From Marinicella algicola (GTDB lineage Bacteria; Pseudomonadota; Gammaproteobacteria; Xanthomonadales; Marinicellaceae): a stretch of 64,000 bases of DNA. Position 1 is the first letter of the stretch; each line of letters opens with the position of its first letter. A program made the position numbers and the translations under genes. The stretch is from positions 1,304,501 to 1,368,500 of the forward strand of contig NZ_JAQOMR010000001.1 in assembly GCF_028401385.1 (NCBI RefSeq), read 5' to 3'. Under the pieces are notes generated by a model, which saw nothing but the letters and a program-made list of their open reading frames with translations, was not told the DNA's origin and did not search any database. Of this stretch, positions 40,200-51,908 are shown in pieces.

Positions 40200-42121
40200 A
40201 CTCGATTGTCTCACCATCGGCCGATCCTCGGTCGACCTTTACGGCGCCCAGGTCGGCGGTCGGCTGGAAGACATGCTGTCCTTCGAGAAATATCTCGGAG
40301 GCTCGCCGACCAACATGGCGACCGGCGCTGCCCGTCTCGGGCTGAAGTCTGGTCTTATCACCCGCGTCGGTGATGAGCATATGGGGCGCTTCATCCGCGA
40401 GGAGCTGGCCAGGAAGGGGTCGACGTCACTGGCGTTGTCACCGACCCGGAACGCTTGTCGGCACTGGTGATCCTCGGCATTCGGGACGAGGAACAGTTTC
40501 CGCTGATCTTCTACCGTGAAAGCTGCGCCGACATGGCGCTGTGCGAGGCGGATATCGACGAGGCGCTGATTGCCCGCGCGCGCTCGCTGGTGGCAACCGG
40601 TACGCATCTGTCCAACCCACAGACAGAAGCGGCAGTGCTGAAAGCGCTGAAACTGGCCCGCAAGCATGGCGCGCGCACCGCGCTCGATATCGACTACCGC
40701 CCCAATCTCTGGGGCTTGTCCGGCCATGGCGACGGCGAAAACCGTTTCATTGCTTCGGAAAAGGTGACAGCCAAGCTGCAATCGACTCTTACTCTCTTTG
40801 ACTTGATCGTCGGTACCGAAGAGGAATTCCACATCGCTGGCGGTACGACGGATACCCTGCAGGCGCTGAAGAACGTGCGCAAGGTAAGTGCGGCAACGCT
40901 GGTGTTGAAGCGCGGCGCAGATGGCGCCTCGGCCTTCGAGGACGATATCCCCGATGACATCGACGGCGGCGTTGCGGGAAAGAGCTTCCGCATCGAGGTC
41001 TTCAATGTGCTCGGTGCCGGTGACGGCTTCATGGCCGGACTCCTGAAAGGCTGGCTGACAGATCGGGACTGGGCCGAGAGCCTGACGATCGCCAATGCCT
41101 GTGGCGCTTTCGCGGTCTCGCGCCACGGCTGCACACCAGCCTATCCCAGCCTGACCGAGCTTGAGTATTTTTGGAGCATGGTTCCTCGACACAGGCGCTG
41201 CGCAAGGACAAGGCGCTGGAGCAGTTGCACTGGTCGACCAACCGTCATGGTGAATGGCCGGAAATGCGCGTCTTTGCCTTTGATCACCGGATCCAGTTGG
41301 AGGACATGGCCGAAGAGTGCGGTGCTTCGGCCGAAAAGCTGGCCGTCTTCAAGGAACTTTGCCTCAAAGCCGCACTGGATGTGGCCAATAACAGTCCGGG
41401 ACACGGTATTCTCTGCGACAGCAGGATCGGCCGTTCGGCACTGTACAAGGCCGCTGGAACCGGTCTCTGGATCGGTCGTCCGACGGAGTGGCCGGGGTCA
41501 CGCCCGTTGACGCTTGAGCCGGAGCTTGGCGAGGATATGGGTGGTTTTACCGAATGGCCGGCGGAGCATGTCGTCAAGGTGCTGTGTTTCTATCACCCGG
41601 ATGATGACGACGCGCTGAAAACCGACCAAGAGGCGACCTTGAAGCGTCTTTTCGCCGCTGCCCGCCGCAACCGGCTGGAATTCCTGATGGAAGTCGTGTC
41701 ATCAAAGCATGGCGAGACCGATGACATGAGTGCGGCGCGAGTGATCGAAAGGCTTTATGAAATTGGCATCTATCCCGATTGGTGGAAACTGGAGCCGCTG
41801 GTTTCCGAAGCAGCGTGGGCCAATGTCTCAGCCGCGATTGAACGCAATGACAGCCATACCCGCGGTATCGTGGTGCTCGGTCTCGATGCACCGGAAGAAG
41901 AACTGGTTGCAAGCTTCAGGACCGCTGCGGGTTTCCCGCTGGTCAAGGGCTTTGCCGTAGGCCGTTCGATCTTTGCCGATTCGGCCCGCGCATGGCTTTC
42001 CGGTTCCATCAGCGATGATGAGGCCATGGTCGAAATGACAGAGAAATATCGCCGGTTCTGCCGTCACTGGGATGACGCGCGACAACAGGCCAAACAGCAT
42101 ACAAATGATGAGGCGGTTTGA
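40192..42121 (+). CDS. iolC: Fused 5-dehydro-2-deoxygluconokinase and DUF2090 aldolase (IolC-IolJ type), two frame breaks
   Basis: About 643 residues. The N-terminal PfkB-type kinase (GGSPTNMATGAARLGL; ADP/anion-hole motif NVLGAGDGFMAGLLKG with the catalytic Asp) makes 2-deoxy-5-keto-gluconate 6-phosphate. From about residue 330 a DUF2090 TIM-barrel domain follows (MRVFAFDHRIQLEDMAEE, LEFLMEVVSSKHGE, YPDWWKLEP), which splits it to dihydroxyacetone phosphate and malonate semialdehyde. This fusion is known in proteobacteria. Breaks at a G-run near 40415 and a T-run near 41170 each need one base. The stop overlaps the iolD start (TGATG). Confidence 0.9.
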
Positions 42122-43950
42122 TGAAAACGATACGCTTGACTGCCGCACAGGCACTGGTGCGCTATCTTATTGCCCAGAAGAATGAAGACGGTGATCCAGT
42201 TATTCCGGGCTGCTGGGCGATTTTCGGGCACGGCAATGTCGCAGCTCTTGGCGAGGCGCTTTACGGCGCGCGCGACTTGCTGCCGACCTGGCGCGGCCAC
42301 AATGAGCAGACCATGGCCCATGCCGCAATCGCCTATGCCAAGGCGAAGAACCGCCGGCAGGCTATGGCGGTGACGACCTCCATCGGGCCTGGCGCGACCA
42401 ATATGGTCACGGCCTGTGCGCTGGCCCATGTGAACCGCCTGCCGGTGCTTTTGATCCCCGGCGACATGTTTGCCAGCCGTGCGCCGGATCCGGTGCTGCA
42501 GCAGGTCGAGGACTTTGACGACGCCACGGTTTCGGCCAATGACTGCTTCCGTCCCGTTAGCCGCTATTTCGACCGGATCACCCGTCCCGAACAGCTTTTG
42601 ACCGCGCTGCCGCGCGCACTCGCAACGCTGACAGATCCGGAACGCTGCGGTCCTGTGACACTGTCCTTCTGTCAGGACGTGCAAGCCGAAGCCTTTGACT
42701 GGCCGGAAAGCTTCTTTGGCGAGAAAATCTGGTACCAGCGCCGTCCGGCTCCGGATGCGGATGCGCTTTTGCGTGCCGTTGAAGCCATCAAGGCGGCGAA
42801 ACGCCCGCTGATCGTTGCGGGCGGTGGCGTTCTTTATTCCGGTGCTACCGATGCGCTGAAAGCCTTTGCGGAAACCCATCAGATCCCCGTGGCAGAAACT
42901 CAGGCGGGCAAGTCCTCGCTGCCGGCAAGCCATCCGCTGAACCTCGGTTCTATCGGTGTGACCGGCTCGTCGGCTGCCAATGCCATTGCTGCTGATGCCG
43001 ATCTGGTGATCGGCCTCGGGACACGGTTTCAGGACTTTACCACCGGTTCCTGGTCGGTGTTCCGGAACCCGGCGCGGCGCATTCTGGCTATCAACGTCAC
43101 GGCCTTCGACAGCTACAAGCACGATGCGCTGCCGCTGGTTGCGGATGCCCGCGTAGCGATTGAGATGCTGGGCGAGAAGCTTGGCGGCCGTCGGGCGTCT
43201 GCAATTGATCCGGAACTCAAGAGAGCATGGATGACCTCGGTTGCGGCCGCGACCGATGCGCCGGCGGGCAACGCGCTGCCGAGCGATGGTCATGTGATCG
43301 GCGCGGTCCAACGCCAGAGCGGCGATGATACCGTGGTGGTGTGTGCTTCCGGCGGGCTGCCCGGCGAACTGCACAAGCTCTGGCAGACGGAACTGCCCAA
43401 TGGCTATCACCTCGACTACGGCTATTCCTGCATGGGCTACGAGATCGCCGGCGGGCTCGGCGTCAAGATGGCCCTGCCGGAGCGCGATGTCATCGTCATG
43501 CTCGGCGACGGCTCTTATCTGATGGCGAATTCCGAGCTGGCGACCTCTGTCATGCTCGGCCAGAAGATCACAGTGGTGGTTCTGGATAATCGTGGCTTTG
43601 GCTGCATCAACCGGCTGCAGCGGGCAACCGGCGGCGAAAGCTTCAACAATCTGATCGACACCGCACGCCATGTCGTTCCCTCCGATATCGATTTCGCCGC
43701 CCATGCTGCGGCGCTTGGCGCCATCGCCGAGAAAGTCGATGACATCGCAGGACTGGAGGAAGCGCTGAAGCGGGCGAAAACCAGCGACCGAAGCCATGTG
43801 ATCGTGATCGACACGGATCCGATGATCACCACGGAAGCCGGTGGCAACTGGTGGGATGTGGCCGTGCCGGAGGTCTCCGAACGTGACCAAGTTAATGCGG
43901 CGCGCAAGACCTATCTCGAAGACCGCACCCGTCAGCGGGCCTTCGATTGA
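42121..43950 (+). CDS. iolD: 3D-(3,5/4)-trihydroxycyclohexane-1,2-dione hydrolase
   Basis: Thiamine-diphosphate enzyme that opens the inositol-derived ring. Intact, 609 residues. The active-site Glu is in WRGHNEQTMAHAAIAYAKA, the TPP/Mg motif is LGDGSYLMANSEL ending near the Asn of DNRGFGCINRLQ, and the middle domain has GVTGSSAANAIA. The ATG at 42121 overlaps the iolC stop, so translation is coupled. This long intact frame shows that errors elsewhere are local. Confidence 0.95.
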   Translation: MKTIRLTAAQALVRYLIAQKNEDGDPVIPGCWAIFGHGNVAALGEALYGARDLLPTWRGHNEQTMAHAAIAYAKAKNRRQAMAVTTSIGPGATNMVTACALAHVNRLPVLLIPGDMFASRAPDPVLQQVEDFDDATVSANDCFRPVSRYFDRITRPEQLLTALPRALATLTDPERCGPVTLSFCQDVQAEAFDWPESFFGEKIWYQRRPAPDADALLRAVEAIKAAKRPLIVAGGGVLYSGATDALKAFAETHQIPVAETQAGKSSLPASHPLNLGSIGVTGSSAANAIAADADLVIGLGTRFQDFTTGSWSVFRNPARRILAINVTAFDSYKHDALPLVADARVAIEMLGEKLGGRRASAIDPELKRAWMTSVAAATDAPAGNALPSDGHVIGAVQRQSGDDTVVVCASGGLPGELHKLWQTELPNGYHLDYGYSCMGYEIAGGLGVKMALPERDVIVMLGDGSYLMANSELATSVMLGQKITVVVLDNRGFGCINRLQRATGGESFNNLIDTARHVVPSDIDFAAHAAALGAIAEKVDDIAGLEEALKRAKTSDRSHVIVIDTDPMITTEAGGNWWDVAVPEVSERDQVNAARKTYLEDRTRQRAFD

Positions 43951-43978
43951 GTTTCTTTTGCCTTTGAAAGGGTAAACC

Positions 43979-44869
43979 ATGATCCTTTACGGAACCAATC
44001 CGATTGCTTGGTCCAACGACGACGACCAGAGCCTCGGCGCCGATATTTCGCTTGAAACCTGCCTTTCGGAAACCGCCCAAATCGGCTTCGATGGCATTGA
44101 GAAGGGCCATAAATTCCCGACCGATCCGGCAGCCCTTTCGGCAGTGCTTTCGGCACACGGGTTGAAATTTGTTTCTGGTTGGCATTCGCTGAACCTGCTT
44201 GTTCATTCCGTAGACGATGAAAAGGCCGCGATCCGCCCGCATCTTGATCTGCTGAAGTCGCAGGGCGCGAGGGTCTGCATTGTCTGTGAAACGTCCAACG
44301 CCATTCACGGCAATGATGCAGCTGCCCTTGGCGACCGGCCGGTGCTTGACGAGGGGCGTGGGAAGTATTTGCACACAAGCTTGATGCGATTGGCGCCTAC
44401 TGCGCCGAAAGCGGCATCGCGCTGGTCTATCACCATCACATGGGCACGATCATCCAGAGCGAGGCGGAGATCGACCGGCTGATGGCGCTGACCGGACCGG
44501 ATGTGCATCTGCTGCTCGATACAGGCCATGCCACCTTCGGCGGCGGCGACCCGGCGGCGCTTGCGCGTCGTCATATGGCGCGCGTTGCCCACATCCATGC
44601 CAAGAATGTGCGTGGCGCGATCATGCAGCAGGTCCAGGGTGAGGGTTTGAGTTTTCTGGAGGGGTGCGGCGCGGCGTCTTCACCGTTCCCGGTGACGAGG
44701 AGGGCATGGTCGATTTCGTGAGCGTGCTGAAAATTGCTGCCGAGCATGACTACTCCGGCTGGGTCGTGATCGAGGCTGAACAGGACCCGGCGGTGCGCAA
44801 CCCTCCCATTATCAGAGCATGGGGCTGAAAGCGCTGAAGGCGGCAGCGCGTGAAGCCGGACTGCAATAA
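43979..44869 (+). CDS. iolE: Inosose dehydratase, three frame breaks
   Basis: Sugar-phosphate-isomerase-like TIM barrel that dehydrates 2-keto-myo-inositol. Blocks after repair: [15 protein letters not shown] (family start), [31 protein letters not shown] and [15 protein letters not shown] with metal-binding His and Asp, [11 protein letters not shown], and an end [14 protein letters not shown]. Breaks lie in G-runs near 44350 and 44660 and a C-run near 44810. Length about 297 residues is normal. All three are single lost bases. Confidence 0.9.
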
Positions 44870-44891
44870 TAGACGACGAGGAGATATCGCG

Positions 44892-45689
44892 ATGAGCAAA
44901 CTGCTGGTCAAACCGAACGGGACCCTCGGCAAGGTCCATGACATCACACCGGAAAGTGCGGGATGGGGCTATGTCGGCTTCGGACTTTATCACCTGTCCG
45001 CCGGTGAGAGTGTTTCCGAAGACACCGGCGACCGCGAGGTGATTCTCGTACTCGTTGAAGGCAAGGCCAGGATTTCCGGCGCGGGCGAGGATTTCGGTAC
45101 ACTCGGCAAACGCATGAATGTGTTCGAGCGAGAAAAGCCTGCTGCCGTCTATGTGCCGGATCATGCCGGCTGGTCTGCTACGGCTGACACCGACTGCACG
45201 CTCGCCGTCTGTTCGGCGCCCGGCCACGGTGGCCACAAGGCGCAGGTCATCGAGGATATTGGGCTGGAAGAACGCGGCAAGGGCTCCAACACCCGCTACA
45301 TCCATCCGATTGCGATGGAAGACCGCGATGTTGCTGACAGCCTGCTGGTGACGGAAGTGTTCACGCCGGCCGGCAACTGGTCGTCCTATCCGCCACACCG
45401 GCATGACGAGGATAATTTTCCGGAGATGACATATCTGGAAGAGACCTATTACCACCGTCTGAACCCTTCGCAGGGTTTCGGCTTCCAGCGAGTGTTCACG
45501 GAAGATGGCGAACTGGACGAGACCATGGCCGTTCACGATGGCGAGGTAGTGCTGGTGCCGAAGGGCCATCACCCATGCGGCGCGCCGCATGGCTACGAGA
45601 TGTATTACCTGAACGTCATGGCCGGGCCGATGCGCAAGTGGCGCTTCAAGAACCATCCCGACCACGACTGGATTGCAAGGCAGGCATAG
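44892..45689 (+). CDS. iolB: 5-deoxy-glucuronate isomerase
   Basis: Intact, 265 residues, bicupin. It converts 5-deoxyglucuronate to 2-deoxy-5-keto-gluconate, the substrate of IolC. The metal-binding cupin segment is YPPHRHDEDNFPEM with YLEETYYHRLNP, and GHHPCGAPHGYEMYYLNVMA closes the site. GAGGAG precedes the ATG at 44892, which starts MSKLLVKPNGTLG. Last enzyme gene of the inositol operon. Confidence 0.95.
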   Translation: MSKLLVKPNGTLGKVHDITPESAGWGYVGFGLYHLSAGESVSEDTGDREVILVLVEGKARISGAGEDFGTLGKRMNVFEREKPAAVYVPDHAGWSATADTDCTLAVCSAPGHGGHKAQVIEDIGLEERGKGSNTRYIHPIAMEDRDVADSLLVTEVFTPAGNWSSYPPHRHDEDNFPEMTYLEETYYHRLNPSQGFGFQRVFTEDGELDETMAVHDGEVVLVPKGHHPCGAPHGYEMYYLNVMAGPMRKWRFKNHPDHDWIARQA

Positions 45690-45734
45690 GATTCACCCGG
45701 ACGGGCGGTTGATTGTCGCCCGGGATCACGGATA

Positions 45735-46914
45735 ATGGTCGAAGTGAATCACCACACACAGGCCTTTCCGTGCAATCACCTCTGCTTCTTCGCCTAAGGC
45801 TGGCGGCGCTTGTCGCCGGCGTCTTTCTGATCGGCGCGAATTCCTTTATTCTCGGGCCGATCCTCGGGGATGTGGCGGCGGCGCTTGATACCAGCGCGGT
45901 TTCGATAACATGGGCGATTTCCGCTTTCGGCGGCGCAACGGCCTTTTCGGCTTTTTTCTTTCACAGCTGATTGACCGGTATGCCATGCGGCTGGTGCTCG
46001 CCGTCTCGGCACTGCTGATCGCAGCGGGCTTTGCCGGTTCTGCTCTCAGTCATGCCTGGCAGGTGCTGGCCTTGTTTCAGGCCGTGGCCGGACTTGCGAC
46101 GGGTGTATTGCTGCCCGCGATCTACTCCGAAGCTGTGCGTTCCGCACCGGAAGGGCAGGGTGCGCGGGCCTTTGGTTTTGTGCTTTCAGGCTGGTCGATT
46201 GCGCTGATCTGTGGCGTGCCGCTTTCCGCACTGCTCAGCGATGTTCTCGACTGGCGTATTGCCTATGGGGCACTTTCTGTTCTGGCTGTAGCAGCGGCGG
46301 CTGTCTTTGCTGTTACCGGTGATCGTGCACCGGCGCCTGTCGCCAAACGTTTCAGTCGCCGTGAAGTGATCCGCGTTCGCGGGGTTGTCAGCCTGCTTTC
46401 GACCGGGCTTTTGTTCATGATTGCATTTTATGGAAGCTATGCTCTGCTCGGCCACCAGATGCGAGAAACGCTTGGTATTTCTGCTTGGGCCGCGAGCCTT
46501 GCTGTGATGGCATATGGTTTTGGATTCGGATTCGGCGGAGCGCTGGCAGGGCATGTCGACCGCTTTGGTCCGGCGCGGCTTTTTCCGTTTTTCCTTGCCG
46601 GATCGGCGTTTCTCTACCTGTCGCTGTTTGTGGTCACGCAGGCCTACTGGTCGTCGCTGCTGGCAACGTTTCTGCTCGGCATGTTCAACCATTATGGTCT
46701 CAATCTGACCGTGCTGCTGCTGGCACAGCGAAAACCTGAAGCACGCGGTACGCTGATCGGCCTGAACACCACAGCAACCTATATTGCCGTGTTTTTCGGC
46801 CCGCTGCTTATGAGCGGGCTTTATGCAGGGATTGGATTTGAGGCTGTGAGCCTCTGCGCGTTCGCTTTGCTGGCCGTTTGCGCCGGCCTGATGTGGCGGA
46901 TGCGAAAGGCCTGA
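45735..46914 (+). CDS. MFS transporter at the end of the inositol operon, one or two frame breaks
   Basis: About 395 residues, twelve hydrophobic segments; N-terminal LRLAALVAGVFLIGANSFIL and ITWAISAFGGATAFSAFF, then LSQLIDRYAMRLVL after repair of a T-run near 45955. The start is unsure: the ATG at 45735 needs one more repair near 45767, while an unbroken frame begins with TTG at 45713 or GTG near 45769. Arabinose-efflux-like MFS family (DHA1). Substrate unknown; it could be a second carrier for inositol or an exporter of an intermediate. Confidence 0.75.
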
Positions 46915-46921
46915 TACCCGG

Positions 46922-47482
46922 TCAGTGAAGTTCGCGCGAGATCGGTGAGCCGACCGTAAAGCCTGAAAACCGCACTTTGAGGCCTGCGCGTTCCGGCGTG
47001 CAGGCGGTCATCCCGATCTGGGCATCAGATGCAGGGAAGGGGCAGAGACGTGCCAACTGCCAGTGGCCGTCGCCGAGATGAAACTGCACCCGCACCGCGT
47101 CATCATGCCGGGTTATACGGATCGAAACCGGTGTCTTGGGATCCGCTTGAGGTAGCGGGATCACCGACCAGTCGGAGACATCGCGGGTAACGACGGTCGA
47201 GAAATGCATCAGCCCGTCAGTGTACTCGATGCCCGCCTTGATCCAGTGGGTTTCGTCGATGCGCAGGATCAGGCCCGCCTGATCGTAAAGCGTTTCGTAG
47301 TCGGCCGTCATGGTCGCGCTGGCGGAAAAGTCACCCGAAACCGGTTCGACATAGGCATGCCCGCTGTCGCGGACAAAACCGTAGAAGGTCTTGCGCCAGA
47401 AGTCGGTGGCGTTGTCGGTCACCAGTTCGAGCGTGCTGTCTTCTGTGGTCCATTCCGCCGGTTCATTCAACCAGGTTGCCAT
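46922..47482 (-). CDS. DUF1349 (concanavalin-like lectin fold) protein
   Basis: 186 residues, intact, no signal peptide. The beta-sandwich segments DNATDFWRKTFYGFVRDSG, YDQAGLILRIDETHWIKAGI and HFSTVVTRDVSDWS are the DUF1349 signature. Fold suggests carbohydrate binding; biological role unknown. Convergent with the MFS gene, with only seven bases between the stops, and it may be co-transcribed with the SDR gene? No: its start is next to the SDR stop on the same strand (27 bases), so the SDR lies upstream of it in one minus-strand unit. Confidence 0.8.
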   Translation of the reverse strand: MATWLNEPAEWTTEDSTLELVTDNATDFWRKTFYGFVRDSGHAYVEPVSGDFSASATMTADYETLYDQAGLILRIDETHWIKAGIEYTDGLMHFSTVVTRDVSDWSVIPLPQADPKTPVSIRITRHDDAVRVQFHLGDGHWQLARLCPFPASDAQIGMTACTPERAGLKVRFSGFTVGSPISRELH

Positions 47483-47509
47483 GTCGTGTCTTTCCTTTTG
47501 GCCCGAACC

Positions 47510-48252
47510 TTATTCCGGCAAGCGGTAGTCCTTCAGCTTATCTTCCCGGAAAACAAACAGTCTGCCACTTTCCTGATATGCCGGATCTGTCAGCGGCACG
47601 ATCTTGGCCGCGACTTCGCTTGGATGTGGCAATGTCATCGGATCTTCGCCGGGGCTGCCTGCGCGCGCATGGCGGTACGGGTGCGGCCGGGATCGAAATT
47701 GGTGACCTTGATCGGGGTGTGCGCGGTTTCGCCCGCCCATGTGCGGCCCAGCGCTTCCACTGCGGATTTTGAAGCCGCATAGGCACCCCAAAACGGCCGG
47801 CATGTGTGGGCAACACCAGAGGAGATCAGCACGCCGCGTCCGGCGTCGGACTGCAGCAGGAGCGGCTCGAGAGAACGGATCAGCCGCCAGGTGGCGGTCA
47901 CGTTCACGGTCATGACCTGCTCGAATACCTTGGCTTCCAGATGCGCGAGCGGTGAAACAACACCAAGCACGCCGGCATTGGCAACCATGATGTCGAGCTT
48001 GCCCCAGCGCTTGAAGATCGAACCGCCAAGGCGGTCAATAGCACCCATATCGGCAAGATCCATCGGCACCAGCGTGGCAGAGCCATTGCCGTCAGCCTTG
48101 ATCGCGTCGTCGAGCTCCTCGAGTCCACCGACCGTTCGTGCGCAGGCAATCACATGCGCGCCTTCACTGGCCAGTGCCAATGCAGTGAAATAACCGATGC
48201 CACGAGAGGCCCCGGTTACGACGGCCAGCCGGCCTTCGAGTGACTTACTCAT
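47510..48252 (-). CDS. Short-chain dehydrogenase/reductase, one frame break
   Basis: About 247 residues. The NAD(P) motif VVTGASRGIGYFTALAL is followed by the NAG motif (IMVANAGVLG) and the catalytic Ser and Tyr-x-x-x-Lys (LISSGVAH, GAYAASKSAVEALG). A missing base in a C-run near 47650 separates the last 45 residues (GEDPMTLPHPSEVAAK to the stop at 47510). Classical SDR, substrate unknown. In several alphaproteobacteria an SDR of this kind sits directly after purF, as here (27 bases). Confidence 0.88.
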
Positions 48253-48279
48253 GATGTCTTCTCCGGAAGAATTCAGTCT

Positions 48280-49769
48280 TCAGCCGTTGCCGGCCAGAAG
48301 CTCGATCTTGGAAAACTCACCCTCGTGCTCTCTGTCGAGTAGGCGGGTCGGATAATCCCCGGTGAACTGATGATCAGTGAACTGTGGCAGGCCATTGTTC
48401 CGCTTCTCGCCGCCGACGGCCATATAGAGCCCGTCGATCGACAGGAACTGCAGCGAATCCGCTCCGATAAACTCGCACATGTCGGCAAGTGTTTCGTGGT
48501 TATTGGCCAAAAGCTTGTCACGATCCGGTGTGTCGATGCCGTAGTAATCCGAATGGTAGATCATCGGGCTGGCAACACGGATGTGAACTTCCTTTGCGCC
48601 GGCTTCACGCAGCATCTGCACGATTTTCACCGAGGTTGTGCCGCGCACAATCGAATCGTCGATCAGCACGACACGGGCGCCGGCAATCACCGCCTTGTTG
48701 GCGGAATGCTTGAGCTTGACGCCGAAGGCCCGGATCTGCTGCGTCGGCTCGATAAAGGTGCGCCCGACATAATGATTGCGGATGATGCCGAGCTCGAAGG
48801 GAATGCCGCTTTCCTGTGCATACCCGATTGCAGCTGGCGTGCCACCGTCAGGGACGGGCACCACCACATCCGCCTCAACCGGGGCTTCCTGCGCCAGATT
48901 CACGCCCATATTCTTGCGCGTCTGATAGACATTGCGACCGCCGACGATGGAATCGGGACGGGCGAAATAGACGTATTCGAACAGGCAGAGCCGCTCGGGC
49001 TGTTTCAGCGCGGGTTTGCGCGAATCAATCTGAATCGAGCCATCGGGCTGCTCTTCGCAGATGACCACCTCACCGTTTTCGACATCGCGGACGAATTTTG
49101 CACCGATAATGTCGAGCGCGCAGGTTTCCGAACAAAAATCGGTTTGCCGTTGAGTTCGCCCATCACCAGCGGACGGATTCCGGTCGGGTCGCGGGCGGCG
49201 ATCAGCTTTGTCCGGGTCATGGCGATCATCGAATAGCCGCCTTCCATCTGGCTGATGGCATCAATGAACCGGTCGGACGATGTCTTGGCACGGGAGCGGG
49301 CAATCAGATGGAGCACAACCTCGGTATCCGAGGTCGACTGACAGATCGCACCATCGGAGATCAGCTTGCGGCGCATGAACAGGCCGTTGGTGAAATTGCC
49401 GTTATGAGCAATGGCAATGCCTCCGACGCCGAGTTCGGCGAAAAGCGGTTGAACATTGCGCAGCACCGTGCCGCCGGTCGTCGAATAGCGGACATGCCCC
49501 ATGGCCATGGAGCCTCTGAGGCTCTCCAGCATGGCCGGGTCTGTGTAATGATCGCCGACAAGACCGAGATGGCGCTCCGAGCGGAACTGCTGCCCGTCAT
49601 AAGAAACGATGCCCGCTGCTTCCTGGCCGCGATGCTGAAGCGCATGCAGGCCGAGTGCCGTCAGCGCGGCGGCATCGGGATGGCCCAGAATGCCGAAGAC
49701 GCCGCATTCTTCATGCAGCGTATCGTCGTCAAGGCTGAAATCATCATGGTCGTCAAAACTGGTGTTCAT
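48280..49769 (-). CDS. purF: Amidophosphoribosyltransferase, one frame break
   Basis: First step of purine synthesis (PRPP to phosphoribosylamine). A 21-residue propeptide precedes the catalytic Cys22 (EECGVFGILG). The glutaminase part follows (VRYSTTGGTVLRNVQP, AHNGNFTN), then SETCALDIIGAKFVRDVE, and the PRPP-binding loop (VVLIDDSIVRGTTS). The frame breaks near 49135 at a run of A on the plus strand; one added base gives a normal 496-residue protein. purF is essential for growth without purines, so the break is almost certainly an error of the sequence. Confidence 0.95.
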
Positions 49770-49828
49770 CGATTGGTCCGCAATTGGCTGGGGCAGGGCT
49801 CGTCCGATTTCTGTTCGGACCGGACTTA

Positions 49829-50410
49829 TCAGTTCATAGGCCTGAAATCAGGCGAAAATTGAATGGCTGGCTTGCCGTCGATCATCGCCAGCAAATGTGT
49901 CGCATCGCGACCGAGATTGCTTTCGATTTGCCTTCCGCCGGGCAGATAGGATTCCAGCTTTGTTGCCAGCATATCGAGCGCCGGCTTGGATTTCGCATTT
50001 CTGATCCAGTCGGGGCTTTGCGCATCGCCGACCATCCAGTTCCAGAAAGCGACAGCAACAGCCAGAATCAGAACACCGCGCACAAGGCCGAAGACAAAAC
50101 CGAGTGATCGGTCGAGCACACCTGCACGACTGTCGATAATATAGTCTGCAAATCGCGTGGTCACCAGCGAAAGTAGGACAAGTGCGATCAGAAAGATAGC
50201 AGCGAAGGCGCCGGCTTTTGCCAGTCGTGGGTCGCCGAGAAAGCCCTCAAGCGTCGGCGTGAGCCAGGGATAGGCGTAAAACGCGATGACTGCAGAAAGC
50301 CCCCAGGCAAGAAGAGACAGGATTTCGCGGGAAAAGCCTCTGACCGTGGCCAGAAAAGCAGAGAACAGAACAACGCCTACAACAATAATATCGAACAGGG
50401 TTATTGGCAT
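49829..50410 (-). CDS. cvpA: CvpA-family inner-membrane protein
   Basis: 193 residues, intact, four hydrophobic helices (ITLFDIIVVGVVLFSAFLAT with VRGFSREILSLLAWGLSAVI, and RSLGFVFGLVRGVLILAVAV). The RGF/RE pattern after helix 1 is typical of CvpA. Its place just before purF is the widespread cvpA-purF order. Function is linked to colicin V production and envelope stress in enterobacteria; here unknown. Confidence 0.9.
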   Translation of the reverse strand: MPITLFDIIVVGVVLFSAFLATVRGFSREILSLLAWGLSAVIAFYAYPWLTPTLEGFLGDPRLAKAGAFAAIFLIALVLLSLVTTRFADYIIDSRAGVLDRSLGFVFGLVRGVLILAVAVAFWNWMVGDAQSPDWIRNAKSKPALDMLATKLESYLPGGRQIESNLGRDATHLLAMIDGKPAIQFSPDFRPMN

Positions 50411-50484
50411 TCATCGCTCCGCTTGTCGTAGGGCATCGGCCCGCACATGCTGTTGGTTGCTCTGCCCGGCGATTTCAGGTTCGA

Positions 50485-51885
<1,401 letters not shown>

Positions 51886-51908
51886 GATCTCTTCTTTTCG
51901 AAAACGCG

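Noticed and set aside
42064..43980. 638-codon open frame on the minus strand opposite iolD
   Set aside because: It is a shadow of the GC-rich iolD codons; no family resemblance, no ribosome binding site, and iolD is certain.
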